64,000 nucleotides of DNA from Methanofollis formosanus (GTDB lineage Archaea > Halobacteriota > Methanomicrobia > Methanomicrobiales > Methanofollaceae), in the NCBI RefSeq assembly GCF_019633745.1, contig NZ_CP037968.1:620001-684000 (forward strand), read 5' to 3'. The first letter of the stretch is position 1. Each line of letters starts with the position of its first letter. Shown here one piece after another: positions 25,475 through 34,185 of this stretch. The notes under the pieces were generated by a model. That model did no database searches. It had not been told where the DNA came from and was given only the letters and a program-made list of their open reading frames with translations. The position numbers and the translations under genes are program-made.

Positions 25475-25677
25475 GGCCCCGTAGAATCAGGCATGAACCC
25501 CTAGTTCAAGCATACGGGATGAAAAACCTGATGTGTAATCTCATTTCTTTGGCGGTTCACGGGGAGAGCAAACTGTCAGGTTTGTGGGATCTGAATCCCG
25601 TTGTAGAATCTAGCTTCATGTCCTTTTCAAAAGCATACGTGTGTCTTTGAACGCGAATGGTAAATTGCCTTTGAGGG
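25475..25677 (+). repeat. 203-bp repeat, left copy of an inverted pair
   Basis: Begins GGCCCCGTAGAATCAGGCAT, continues TTCAAGCATACGGGATGAAA and the block ATCTGAATCCCGTTGTA...GCATACGTGTGTCTTTGA, and ends TAAATTGCCTTTGAGGG. A nearly identical 203-bp copy lies in opposite orientation at 29149-29351. Together they bracket a glycosyltransferase gene and transposon debris. Confidence 0.85.
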
Positions 25678-25918
25678 GCTTTGTAGAAATCATCTTGATG
25701 GTCCTCTTCGCCGGGGGGCTGACCGCCCCCCGTTCCCCCGCATCACGATAGAGGGGTGGACTGCACCCCCCACTTCATGGTCTTCTCTGCGCCTTCCCGA
25801 CCCTATCGCAATCCCTGGGGCCCGGGGGCAGCGCCCCCGGCATGAGCAGGAAGGAAGGCGATGGATTCAGTTCACAGGGGGGTTGTGGTGATGAAAAGAG
25901 GATGTTTTCTACAGGGCC
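25677..25918. repeat. 242-bp MITE-like element with GGCTTTGTAGAA / TTCTACAGGGCC ends
   Basis: Left end GGCTTTGTAGAA and right end TTCTACAGGGCC are inverted. The interior has GGGGGGCTGACCGCCCCCC, GCATCACGATAGAGGGGTGG and a CCGGGGGC/GCCCCCGG palindrome, then GTGGTGATGAAAAGAGGATG. The core recurs at about 55456-55662. It is inserted inside, or abuts, an IS5 remnant that begins at 25919. Confidence 0.7.
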
Positions 25919-26113
25919 GTTTTCCGGGAGTATTTACAGGAATAGAGAGGGATATGAGCATGTCTGATCACGCTGAGAGTCGTCTCAAGAAGGTTGATAT
26001 AACTGTTCGTTGACATTGATTACTGCTCCTTGCGGTTGGTTTCGTCACTTACACAAGGAGCAACGATTTTATTGATCTTTCCCTTCAGGGGTCATCACTA
26101 GACTGGAGGGTTT
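25919..26113. mobile_element. Right-end remnant of an IS5-type element
   Basis: This stretch aligns with 22815-23009 of the intact element (GGAGTATTTACAGGAATAGA, then AGGTTGATATAACTGTTCG and CTGCTCCTTGCGGTTGGTTT), covering the start of the transposase gene and its upstream region. The terminal repeat itself is replaced by CCATGAAAATGATCCTGAC, another dispersed module. It is non-functional. Confidence 0.85.
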
Positions 26114-26880
26114 ACCATGAAAATGATCCTGACGATCCTCTCTTCAGGTTTGCATGAGATTTTAAACTCGCCATATCACGCTGAAGCCGATACGCAGAGG
26201 ATAGAAAATTCTTCTGATGCATCGGTCGCCCCCGTCGTCGAAATTTCCCTGCCATCTCGCGCTGGGGGGTTTCACCCCCCGGATCCCCCACGACGAAGAT
26301 AGGTGGGGGCGGCGATGGAACACGATCCTCATCGATTCTCCTCTCTTGAAAAAGAGCGATCAAGCGACGAAAAATTTTCATCCCGTATGCTTGAGCCGGA
26401 GGTTCATGCCCGATTCTACAGAGCCGAATAAAATTCAATTTGTCGGTTTTCATTGGTTCAGCATGAGGCGAATGCCTCATGTCGTTTCATGGAAATGATC
26501 CTGACTTTCAATTCTGGAGTTACAGACAAGAATTTGAACACACAGATTTCCCCTATAGTTGATATGCGGAGAACAAAACTGTCTCCCGAACGATCAGACT
26601 CTCTGCCTTCCCCTTCCTATCTTCGTCCCGGGGGTCGGGAGCAGCGCTCCCGGCGTGAAGATGAAGGAAGGCGCGATGGAATGATCAGGCATGCCACCCT
26701 CAATTGCAGAAACTTCCCCGCCGTCTCGCGCCGAGGGGCAGCAGGTCAAGAGATCTCTGACATTTCCCCCGTCACAAGGAGAAGGATCAAGGATCATATC
26801 ACACTCCGGAGACCTGCAATATGAAATTTTCGTCCCATATGCTTGAACCCCACGTTCATGCCCGATTCTACAGAGTCTAA
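26114..26880. repeat. Repeat mosaic upstream of a glycosyltransferase
   Basis: No gene is visible. From about 26230 to 26426 is a minus-strand composite of a GGGGGG/CCCCCC palindrome, TTCTCCTCTCTTG...CGATCAAGCGACGAAAA and a TIR module ending TTCTACAGAGCC. 26462-26481 is a perfect hairpin CATGAGGC-GAAT-GCCTCATG. 26605-26675 is a GCCTTCCC palindrome copy. A second minus-strand TIR module ends at about 26878 (CCCGATTCTACAGAGTC). Confidence 0.6.
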
Positions 26881-27189
26881 AATTCAGACCCGCTCCCCAA
26901 CCCGATGGCAGGGGTGGCAGATTTACAGAGCAGAGTTTTTATATATCTTCATTTTAGTTTCCCATGATAAAACCCTCCCATACAAATTCCCTTTCCTCAA
27001 AACCTGTTCTAAGCTCTCTTTGAAGTGCAGTCTGAGGGATCTGGATCTGAATCATCAATCTCGTTGAATATCACGAGATTTAGCCATTATAGAAAGACAT
27101 TTATAATGGGGTGGCGGGGCATCAGGATCACTTTTAGGATATGCGCAAAGAGAGAGGCAAATGGAAATCCCCATAATTGAAGTAGCAGA
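26881..27189 (+). other. Upstream region of the 27190 glycosyltransferase
   Basis: AT-rich with no gene seen. ATTTATAATGG at about 27100-27110 is the best TATA candidate, roughly 90-100 bases before the start codon. TTTTTATATATC at about 26936 is another. Confidence 0.35.
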
Positions 27190-28356
27190 ATGCAGAAATT
27201 ATATGTAAAGATGAAGATCACTATTCTGGTTAGTCTCTTCCCCCCAAAATGGCTCGCTGGGACAGAGATTGCAACATATTACATGGCAGGGCATCTCGCA
27301 CAACGCGGACATGAAGTGCATGTGATCACTTCTTGGGATGAGGATCTCCCTAAAGAGAGTTATGAAAAAGACTTTTACATTCATCGATTACCAAGAGTTA
27401 GAGTCCGCTTTGTCGGTGCGTTCATCTTCTGGGCTGATATTGTTAGGACAATACAGAAGATCAGTCCAGACATCGTCCATGTCCAGAGCCTTGGTATTGC
27501 GTTTCCGGCTGTAATCTCGAAAAAAATACTGAGAATTCCCTATGTTGTTTGGGGACAGGGGTCAGATGTATATCTCCCAGACTGGTTCACGAAACTGACC
27601 TCAAAAACCATCATAAAAAATGCAGACGTAGCAATCGCCTTGACTAGCAACATGAAGGAGGCCATGAAAAATATATATAACCGCAACATGGCAGTTGTGC
27701 CAAACGGGATCGAATTGGAGGGTTATATAGACAAGTCACCAATGCAAAAGGTAAAATGCCGCGAAAAGATAGTCCTTTTTGTCGGTCGCCTGCACCCCAT
27801 CAAAGGAGTTCGGTACCTCCTTCTTGCGATGCAGATTCTTCATGAGGAGATGCCTGACACGAGGTTGATCCTCGTCGGAGACGGTGAAGAGAGGAATTAC
27901 TTGGAAGAGTTGACAGATCGCCTTGAGATGAGGGGGTGGGTGGATTTCGTTGGGAAGGTTCCGCACCAGAGGATCCCTGACTACATGTGTAAAGCAGATA
28001 TTTTTGTCTTGCCCAGTCTGTCAGAAAGTTTTGGAATCGTCAATATTGAAGCAATGGCCTTTGGCCTACCCGTTGTTGCAACACGGGTGGGGGGATTACC
28101 AGATATTATCGAGGAGGGAGTAAATGGATATCTGGTTGAAGCGAAAAAACCGGATCAGATTGCACATAAATTGTTGATTCTTCTGCAGAACAATACAATA
28201 ATGGAAGAGATATCAATCAATAATATAAGAAAAGCAGAGATGTTTACATGGGACAAAGTTACTGAAACCATAGAGGGAATTTACTTAGATTGCCTTAATA
28301 ATAGGCCCTGTAGAATTAGGAATGAGGCGAAAGCACGTCTTAGGCACACCGAATGA
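27190..28356 (+). CDS. GT4-family glycosyltransferase
   Basis: 388-residue GT-B fold transferase. The N-terminal acceptor domain has SLFPPKWLAGTEIATYYMA. The C-terminal nucleotide domain has VLFVGRLHPIKGVRYL, ILVGDGEERN and the E-x7-E pair in SESFGIVNIEAMAFGLPVVA. The family normally starts near MKITILVSL, so the ATG at 27211 may be the real start. The last 17 residues (RPCRIRNEAKARLRHTE) are encoded by a TIR module beginning at 28304, so the natural C-terminus is lost or extended. It is the only plus-strand gene between the two 203-bp inverted repeats and has AT-rich codons. Confidence 0.85.
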   Translation: MQKLYVKMKITILVSLFPPKWLAGTEIATYYMAGHLAQRGHEVHVITSWDEDLPKESYEKDFYIHRLPRVRVRFVGAFIFWADIVRTIQKISPDIVHVQSLGIAFPAVISKKILRIPYVVWGQGSDVYLPDWFTKLTSKTIIKNADVAIALTSNMKEAMKNIYNRNMAVVPNGIELEGYIDKSPMQKVKCREKIVLFVGRLHPIKGVRYLLLAMQILHEEMPDTRLILVGDGEERNYLEELTDRLEMRGWVDFVGKVPHQRIPDYMCKADIFVLPSLSESFGIVNIEAMAFGLPVVATRVGGLPDIIEEGVNGYLVEAKKPDQIAHKLLILLQNNTIMEEISINNIRKAEMFTWDKVTETIEGIYLDCLNNRPCRIRNEAKARLRHTE

Positions 28357-28613
28357 AAATCTTCCACACCCGATCCTCAAGGTGATTTTCATGGTAATTC
28401 TTTAATCAAAACCAAAATAATCGGTAGTGCCCCAGAATAGAACTGAAAATCTATTTCAAAAATCTGATCGTATTCTGTCAAGCAGTGTCCTTTATTTATA
28501 ACAGAAACTTGCACAGAAGGCTCTGTAGAATTGCTCATGAAGCGAAAGCACGCCTCAAGCATATCAAATGAAAATCTTTCATAGCAGATCTTCAGGGTAA
28601 TTTTCATAGTAAC
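28304..28613 (+). repeat. Two direct copies of an about 95-bp TIR-module element
   Basis: Copy 1 (28304-28397) and copy 2 (28519-28613) both run GGCYCTGTAGAATT, ATGA(A/G)GCGAAAGCACG, AGCATA/GGCACA, GAATGAAAATCTTYC...TC and then a TTTTCATRGTAA end. The inner GAAGCGAAAGCACGCCTC can fold back. Copy 1 overlaps the 3' end of the glycosyltransferase reading frame. The 120 bases between them are AT-rich without a gene. Confidence 0.75.
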
Positions 28614-28668
28614 TCCTGATCACAACCACACGGATCTCGTTGTGGACTGCTTTGGTGATGTTGCAGTA
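28604..28668 (-). pseudogene. C-terminal fragment of a diverged IS5-type transposase
   Basis: On the minus strand this encodes CNITKAVHNEIRVVVIRSYY, corresponding to the C-terminus of the intact transposase ([19 protein letters not shown]). It is a divergent relative rather than a piece of the same copy, and it abuts the IS110 remnant. Confidence 0.65.
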
Positions 28669-29122
28669 AATGTTCCAGAATGTACTGACCAGACTTTCCA
28701 AAGATGTCGGAGAGTACCGAAGAAAGTTTAATGGACGCGGATTCCAGAGAACGATGGATCCGGTTCTTGAGACGGGTACGGTTTTGAACCAGGTTCTCCC
28801 GCGCCCGTGTGAGATTTCTCAACTCACGATCATCTTTCGGAAAGATCCGGGACGGTTTGATCAGATTGTTCAGGGTAAGTTCAGCGATCCACTGAGCATC
28901 AATGACGTCAGTCTTCCTGCCAGGAATATTTTTGATCAGGTACGGATTCGCAACGATCACCGGTACGCTGTCTTCAAGCGTAGAGTAGATCGAATACTAG
29001 TACATACACTCCTGTGGACTCAACGGCAACAACTTCACACCCATGATCTAAGATCCAATCATTTTATGCAAGAAGGTCTTGTGGACATCGATCCCACAAA
29101 CTTTCCTTCGTTGAAGTGACAT
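28668..29122 (-). pseudogene. N-terminal part of an IS110-family transposase, truncated and frameshifted
   Basis: Starts MSLQRRKVCGIDVHKTFLHK at 29122, the DEDD-type Asp motif of IS110, and hits a stop after about 24 codons. It later reads VANPYLIKNIPGRKTDVIDA and QWIAELTLNNLIKPS, the highly conserved GRKTDxxDA segment, then RELRNLTRARENLVQNRTRL and KNRIHRSLE. The C-terminal Tnp20 half is missing; the sequence runs into an IS5-like fragment at 28668. It is a dead element. Confidence 0.88.
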
Positions 29123-29148
29123 AGGCCTCTCCCAGGGGAGAGAGATGT

Positions 29149-29351
29149 CCCTCAAAGGCAATTTACCATTCGCGTTCGAAGACACACGTATGCTTTTGAA
29201 ACGGACATAAAGCTAGATTTTACAACGGGATTCAGATCCCACAAACCTGACAGTTTGCTCTCCCCATGAAACACCAAAGAAACCAGGACACACATCAGGT
29301 TTTTCATCCCGCATGCTTGAGTCAGGAGTTCATGCCCGATTCTACAGGGCC
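29149..29351 (-). repeat. 203-bp repeat, right copy of an inverted pair
   Basis: Reverse-oriented twin of 25475-25677 with identical length and nearly identical sequence. Its outer end is GATTCTACAGGGCC, nine bases from the stop codon of the DUF2206-like gene. The inner end CCCTCAAAGGCAATTTACC matches the inner end of the left copy. Confidence 0.85.
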
Positions 29352-29360
29352 TACTAAATA

Positions 29361-31736
29361 TCATTTGTAGACTACAGCTCCACTTGAATATACTAAATTC
29401 CGAGGCTTGAGGTCAGACTGAATTTGATCAAAACCATATATGACACTACTGCGAACTCTATCTCTATCAAGACAGATATATCTGTTTTCAATAACATTTT
29501 GTCGCCCCACAAAGACATATCCCCCTGTAGTCGGGGGATATAACCTTCCAAATACGTCTGATAAAGGAATAAGACCATATCCCCATAACTCACATTCTCT
29601 CTGAACGTCCGAATAGACTGGAGAACCAGTAATCCTAAAAGTGGATATCCATTCACAGGCAGCAACATCTTCACTGGGTACTCTTTGATTAAGAAAATAA
29701 TATGTGCTATTTGAGAAATATTGAGAATGATCTATAGATTGATCGATCTCTAAGACAAGATTATTACTCCGTTCTGTTACCTCAAATATCGCACCGGAAT
29801 TGAACAAAAAATATGGCACAAACACAAGCACGAGGCAAACTGATATAATTTTTTGTTTATTAAGACTTTGAATGTTAAAATGTCGGGAGATCCATTCAAT
29901 CAAGTATACTAGACCAATAACACATAACGGCGAGATAAAAATTAAAATAATATGGTAAATTCGATCCAAGTTCAGACTACTTGCGAAAAAGGGCAATGTC
30001 ATCGACATAAAGAGAATTATCATACCAACGATCTGAAACAGAGTCAATTCTGGGCGAGATCGCTTCCTCACATATCCTGAAAGAACATAAACAAAACCCA
30101 GCAAGATAAGGATCTGAGTACCAAGTTGCCATATATGGCCTATAGCATGCCAGAAGGGCAGGTCGAAGAGACCAATGCCCAATGCTTTGTCAACATTAGG
30201 GTCTATTGCACTTGGAGAAAATAACTCATTTTCTATTCCTTGAATAATCCCCTGAACTATACTAACAGATGCCTCTAAGGTCTTTGATAATGAAATGTAT
30301 ACATACCATGAAAAGGTCATTATTACTGCAAAAACAATCACCAATAATTTGATACGATTTATCTTCCTATTGGAAATAAATACAATGATAGAAACGACTA
30401 TAATAAAAAAAAGAGACATATATGCCAATGAATAATGGGATACAACTATGGAAGACATCCATATAATAGAGACTATCCCTAAAGTATCTAAGACTTGAAT
30501 TCTTCTCTGGATCGGAGCGTATTTTTCCAAGATTTTCAGGCTAATATCCTCTCCCAGAGAACTTTGCCGCTGGGTGAAGATGAGCAGGGGGTGGCACCTC
30601 CTCCAGTTAAATAATGTAGAGACACCTTCATGAGATTCCTTCTGGACTGATCCGCCACAAGAGCGATTCTCAGCCCATGAAGTTATTCCCTGTAGGCGTG
30701 AATCTAGGAGGGACTGGCATCTCCTTTGTGGTAGAAACAATGTAAGTAGCAGTAAGACAAGATACAACTCTGCAACCTGCTGTCTCGGCAACCAAGTTAG
30801 CACCAAAAAAAATGCATAAAATGACATGAATAAACAAACTGAAAAAAACGAAAATTTTGGCTTGATCTGGGTTCTAAATAAATGATAAAGAGCAACAGGA
30901 ACCAATGCAAAAAATATTGAGAATATTACTTTATACACAAATATAGTGTTTATGCCAAGGAGAACCGAATACACGGTCGGTAAAATTACCGTACTGAGCA
31001 TGGTATTACACGTATATGGATATATGCTGGGATCCCAATAGGCATTAACTTCGGTGAGTTTCTGGAAAAATAATTCAACATGAATATCAGTGCCACCCAC
31101 ATATGGAGATGTAAGCGTACGGTTTAAGAGAAGAGTCAAACCAATGATAAAAAGTGTGAGTGCATAGTGCCTTTTCTTGAAGAATTTATCGAAAGCAATA
31201 AGTGAAACAGTCACAGAAATCAAAAACATTGCAGTTACTGAAAAAATGCTCCAAATGTAATACCTTACTGCGAACCCTCCAATAATCCCTAATAAAAGGA
31301 TCAATAATAAAAAGGAGCCTTGAGGTGAGAAGAGTAAGACAAAAGATCCACTAAGATCAATGGGAGATTTATATCCTGCAGGGCTCACCACAAACGATAT
31401 AATAAACAATATTATAACCACAACGTTTATGCTCACCAACAGCGGGGTGATTGATATTGGCCTATTGAGCCCAAACAGTGGGCCAATGAGATTTACAAAA
31501 AACCCAAGGAACATCGCGATAGCAACACTGAACCCTACAGAATAGAGTACTGTTTTAGAAGGGCATTTAAATTTTAGATCTAGAATATGGAAGATCAATA
31601 AACCCGGTACAAAGGTCACAAGGAAGAAACCAAAGACTTGTCGATATATGGGAATATCTAGAACTATTGATATATCGGCCATAATTACAGTAAACGCCAA
31701 CACAAGAGGAAAGGAAATATGATTAGTAATATCCAT
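29361..31736 (-). CDS. Large polytopic membrane protein, DUF2206-like (putative glycan-related)
   Basis: 791-residue integral membrane protein with about 15 or more hydrophobic helices, a pattern of archaeal DUF2206 proteins often found in polysaccharide loci and resembling GT-C or O-antigen polymerase/ligase types. The family assignment is from overall look, not a firm signature. A loop after helix 2-like IYPYTCNTMLSTV may be extracytoplasmic. Residues about 334-402 (nt 30530-30735) are hydrophilic, Cys/Trp/Arg-rich and encoded by sequence of higher GC than the rest, so they look like an in-frame insertion of foreign DNA. It is last in the long minus-strand operon, 88 bases after a GT4 gene. 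Confidence 0.7.
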   Translation of the reverse strand: MDITNHISFPLVLAFTVIMADISIVLDIPIYRQVFGFFLVTFVPGLLIFHILDLKFKCPSKTVLYSVGFSVAIAMFLGFFVNLIGPLFGLNRPISITPLLVSINVVVIILFIISFVVSPAGYKSPIDLSGSFVLLFSPQGSFLLLILLLGIIGGFAVRYYIWSIFSVTAMFLISVTVSLIAFDKFFKKRHYALTLFIIGLTLLLNRTLTSPYVGGTDIHVELFFQKLTEVNAYWDPSIYPYTCNTMLSTVILPTVYSVLLGINTIFVYKVIFSIFFALVPVALYHLFRTQIKPKFSFFSVCLFMSFYAFFLVLTWLPRQQVAELYLVLLLLTLFLPQRRCQSLLDSRLQGITSWAENRSCGGSVQKESHEGVSTLFNWRRCHPLLIFTQRQSSLGEDISLKILEKYAPIQRRIQVLDTLGIVSIIWMSSIVVSHYSLAYMSLFFIIVVSIIVFISNRKINRIKLLVIVFAVIMTFSWYVYISLSKTLEASVSIVQGIIQGIENELFSPSAIDPNVDKALGIGLFDLPFWHAIGHIWQLGTQILILLGFVYVLSGYVRKRSRPELTLFQIVGMIILFMSMTLPFFASSLNLDRIYHIILIFISPLCVIGLVYLIEWISRHFNIQSLNKQKIISVCLVLVFVPYFLFNSGAIFEVTERSNNLVLEIDQSIDHSQYFSNSTYYFLNQRVPSEDVAACEWISTFRITGSPVYSDVQRECELWGYGLIPLSDVFGRLYPPTTGGYVFVGRQNVIENRYICLDRDRVRSSVIYGFDQIQSDLKPRNLVYSSGAVVYK

Positions 31737-31824
31737 TTGTTCACCGCTTACCTACAGATCTCCAATATTAAGAGAGAATTCAAATCAATCACAATAGATC
31801 AACACTAATAATTTGTAACGCTTC

Positions 31825-32970
31825 CTATGATTCCACCTGCGAAATTTCTTCAAACACTTCTTTCCACCGAGCAATAACATGTTCGAACGTAAAATTCTCC
31901 TCCACAAACTGCCTCCCGTTCTCTGCGATCTGTTCCAGATCTGGAGAACTCAGCGCCCGGATCACATTTTCTAAAATGCATTCTGGAGAATTGTTCTCCA
32001 TTATAAACCCTGTCTTCCCATCCACTATAACATCCGGTATCGCCCCGACCGGTGTCGCAAGCACTGGGGTACCACAGGCCATGGCCTCAAGCATGATGTT
32101 GGGGAGCCCCTCGGTGTAGGAAGGGAGGACTAGGAGACGCAACTGGTTCAGGTATCTAGGGAGGTCATCATGTGAGATCCAACCATGGAGGTCAACGCGG
32201 GTGGCGATACCATCATCCTGTAGGGAGGTCTCAATCGCCCCCTTCAACTGCCCGTCCCCACAGATGAACACGCGGAGATCCCGCCTGTTGCTGAGAATGG
32301 CAGGGAGGGCCCAGGTAAAGTTCAGGACGCCTTTCTCCCCGCTCAGCCGCCCGATGTAACCGATGAATATGGGACGGTCAGACAGAGAAGTGATGAAGTC
32401 GAAGTTGTTGAAGTCGAGGAAGTGTCGGTGGGCAATGAGAATCTTGTGGTGGTAAGGCTCGAGGTGCCAGTCTGAAATAAGTCTTGAGGAGTACAGAATA
32501 ATTCTACTGGCCAGAAAATAGTTTATTTTAGAAAACAAAGTAACGATTAGAGATAAGAAATCTGACTGGTACCTTATCACAGATTCACTCGACGAAGATA
32601 AAACCATAATAACTGGTTTCCCTATAATCTTTGCAAATATTGAACATGGTAACAAAGCATCTGCGCAAATCGGAAAGATCCAACAATCAACATTCCTTGA
32701 TAATTTGATCATACGATAGTTTATTATAAACTGAGTCATTGTATAGTTGTAGATCCTAGTAATTACATTAGAACCTGAGATATGACATATTGATTCAAAG
32801 TTAATTCCCTTTAATTGCTGACAAACGTCAAGCCCTGCATTCCCCGTAACAACATGGACTTGATTCGTGAAGCAGAGAGTTATTTTCAGCATATTATATA
32901 ATGGTATTTTACTTGCGTCCCCTATTGGAAAAGTAACAATACCTACTCTAAAATTATGCATTTTGATCAT
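31825..32970 (-). CDS. GT4-family glycosyltransferase
   Basis: 381-residue GT-B transferase. The C-terminal half has the classic IGYIGRLSGEKGVLNF, VFICGDGQLKGAIE, and the E-x7-E motif LPSYTEGLPNIMLEAMACGTPVLA. The N-terminal half is AT-rich and diverged, with hydrophobic patches suggesting membrane association. M1 (MIKMHNFRVG) and M4 are both possible starts. It lies in the minus-strand operon, 42 bases after the preceding GT4 gene. Donor and acceptor are unknown. Confidence 0.88.
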   Translation of the reverse strand: MIKMHNFRVGIVTFPIGDASKIPLYNMLKITLCFTNQVHVVTGNAGLDVCQQLKGINFESICHISGSNVITRIYNYTMTQFIINYRMIKLSRNVDCWIFPICADALLPCSIFAKIIGKPVIMVLSSSSESVIRYQSDFLSLIVTLFSKINYFLASRIILYSSRLISDWHLEPYHHKILIAHRHFLDFNNFDFITSLSDRPIFIGYIGRLSGEKGVLNFTWALPAILSNRRDLRVFICGDGQLKGAIETSLQDDGIATRVDLHGWISHDDLPRYLNQLRLLVLPSYTEGLPNIMLEAMACGTPVLATPVGAIPDVIVDGKTGFIMENNSPECILENVIRALSSPDLEQIAENGRQFVEENFTFEHVIARWKEVFEEISQVES

Positions 32971-33012
32971 CCATAGTTACGGAACACAGACCAATGAGAC
33001 ATTCACAATAAT

Positions 33013-34185
33013 TCATTGTATACATCCCCCATACATTGCCTCCACCTGTTTCACAATCTTCTTCCATACAAGATACTCCTCAATATACCACCTCCCTACC
33101 TCAACCATCTTTCTATTCACATCAGAGTGTTCAAGAGCAGATCTGAGCGTCTCGCTCAAGCCAGCCACATCCCCATACCGAACAAGATACCCACCCCCCG
33201 CCTCCTCGATGATCTCACCGCACCCACAGTCATCAGTCACGATCACGGGCGTGCCGCAGAGCAGCGCCTCGAAGGGAACAAGACCAAAGATCTCATAGAT
33301 TGAAGGATAGACCAGAACATCAGCGTCCCGATAAGCAGCCTCAAGGGATGAAATGTATCCTATAAATTTCACCGTACATGGAATGCCGAGTTGCTCCACG
33401 AGGTTCTCAAGAACCGATCGATACCCATCTTCCGGGCCGACAATGACCAGTGCGACATCATCCCCCGTCCAAGTCTGAAGGAAGGAGTGGAACGCACGTA
33501 TGAGAAAGTCTATACCCTTCCGTTTGTGAATCCGCCCGACGTACAGGATGACATGTTTTTGATGGATGTCATACTGCTCCCTGAACTGCCCCGCAGGGGG
33601 AAGATCCGTGAACGACCTCACATCGAAGCCGTTCAGGATCACAGTGATCTTTTCATCAGGGATTCCGACCTGCTTGAACTGTTCTGCTTCGGTTCTAGAA
33701 ACAGCGACGATCTGTGAGGCATCTTTCAGCATCCTGTTTCCCCAGATCTCATCGTAGAACTTTTTCTGTCCTTTTTTTTCGATTATTCGAGGTAGAGAAC
33801 CATGGGGCTGGAGAACATATGGGATATTATATTTCTTAGCATAATGACATGTAGCGATTGCTTGAAACGAGCGATACTCATGGATATGAACAACATCAAA
33901 TTCTTTTACGATCTTTCGTAAACTTAGAGCCATTCCAGGGGCTATTGCCAGGTTCTTGGCGGCTAAATTGTTGCTAAGATTCCTGAATCGGCATATATTT
34001 ATTCCCTCCATATGCGTCACTGACTCATTAATCCTTGATTGCGAATTTAACGTATCTGTTGTAAATACCGTTACCTCGTGGCCCCTCTTTGTAAGTTCCT
34101 TTGATACTTCATAAGACACCTTTACTGCTCCGCCATATGAATACGCTGGGGGAAAACTGGATATCACCTGCAGTATCTTCATCAT
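33013..34185 (-). CDS. GT4-family glycosyltransferase
   Basis: GT-B transferase of about 390 residues beginning (M)MKILQVISSFPPAYSYGGAV. Motifs are HIHEYRS, LQPHGSLPR, ILYVGRIHKRKGIDF, VIVGPEDGYRS and YPSIYEIFGLVPFEALLCGTPVIVTD. The start codons ATGATG overlap the TGA stop of the upstream methyltransferase (34182-34184), so I reject the longer frame that would begin at 34221. Translational coupling is expected. Confidence 0.9.
   Translation of the reverse strand: MMKILQVISSFPPAYSYGGAVKVSYEVSKELTKRGHEVTVFTTDTLNSQSRINESVTHMEGINICRFRNLSNNLAAKNLAIAPGMALSLRKIVKEFDVVHIHEYRSFQAIATCHYAKKYNIPYVLQPHGSLPRIIEKKGQKKFYDEIWGNRMLKDASQIVAVSRTEAEQFKQVGIPDEKITVILNGFDVRSFTDLPPAGQFREQYDIHQKHVILYVGRIHKRKGIDFLIRAFHSFLQTWTGDDVALVIVGPEDGYRSVLENLVEQLGIPCTVKFIGYISSLEAAYRDADVLVYPSIYEIFGLVPFEALLCGTPVIVTDDCGCGEIIEEAGGGYLVRYGDVAGLSETLRSALEHSDVNRKMVEVGRWYIEEYLVWKKIVKQVEAMYGGCIQ

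Noticed and set aside
26112-26480. Minus-strand 122-codon ORF beginning upstream of a TIR module
   Set aside because: Translation of repeat modules only; the reading frame follows MITE sequence.
25475-29351. Regularly repeated short motifs as a possible CRISPR array
   Set aside because: Copies are irregularly spaced, differ in orientation and length and carry IS-like ends; no cas genes are near.
30530-30735. Frameshift or sequencing error in the DUF2206-like gene
   Set aside because: The frame is open and continuous on both sides, so an insertion is more likely than an error.
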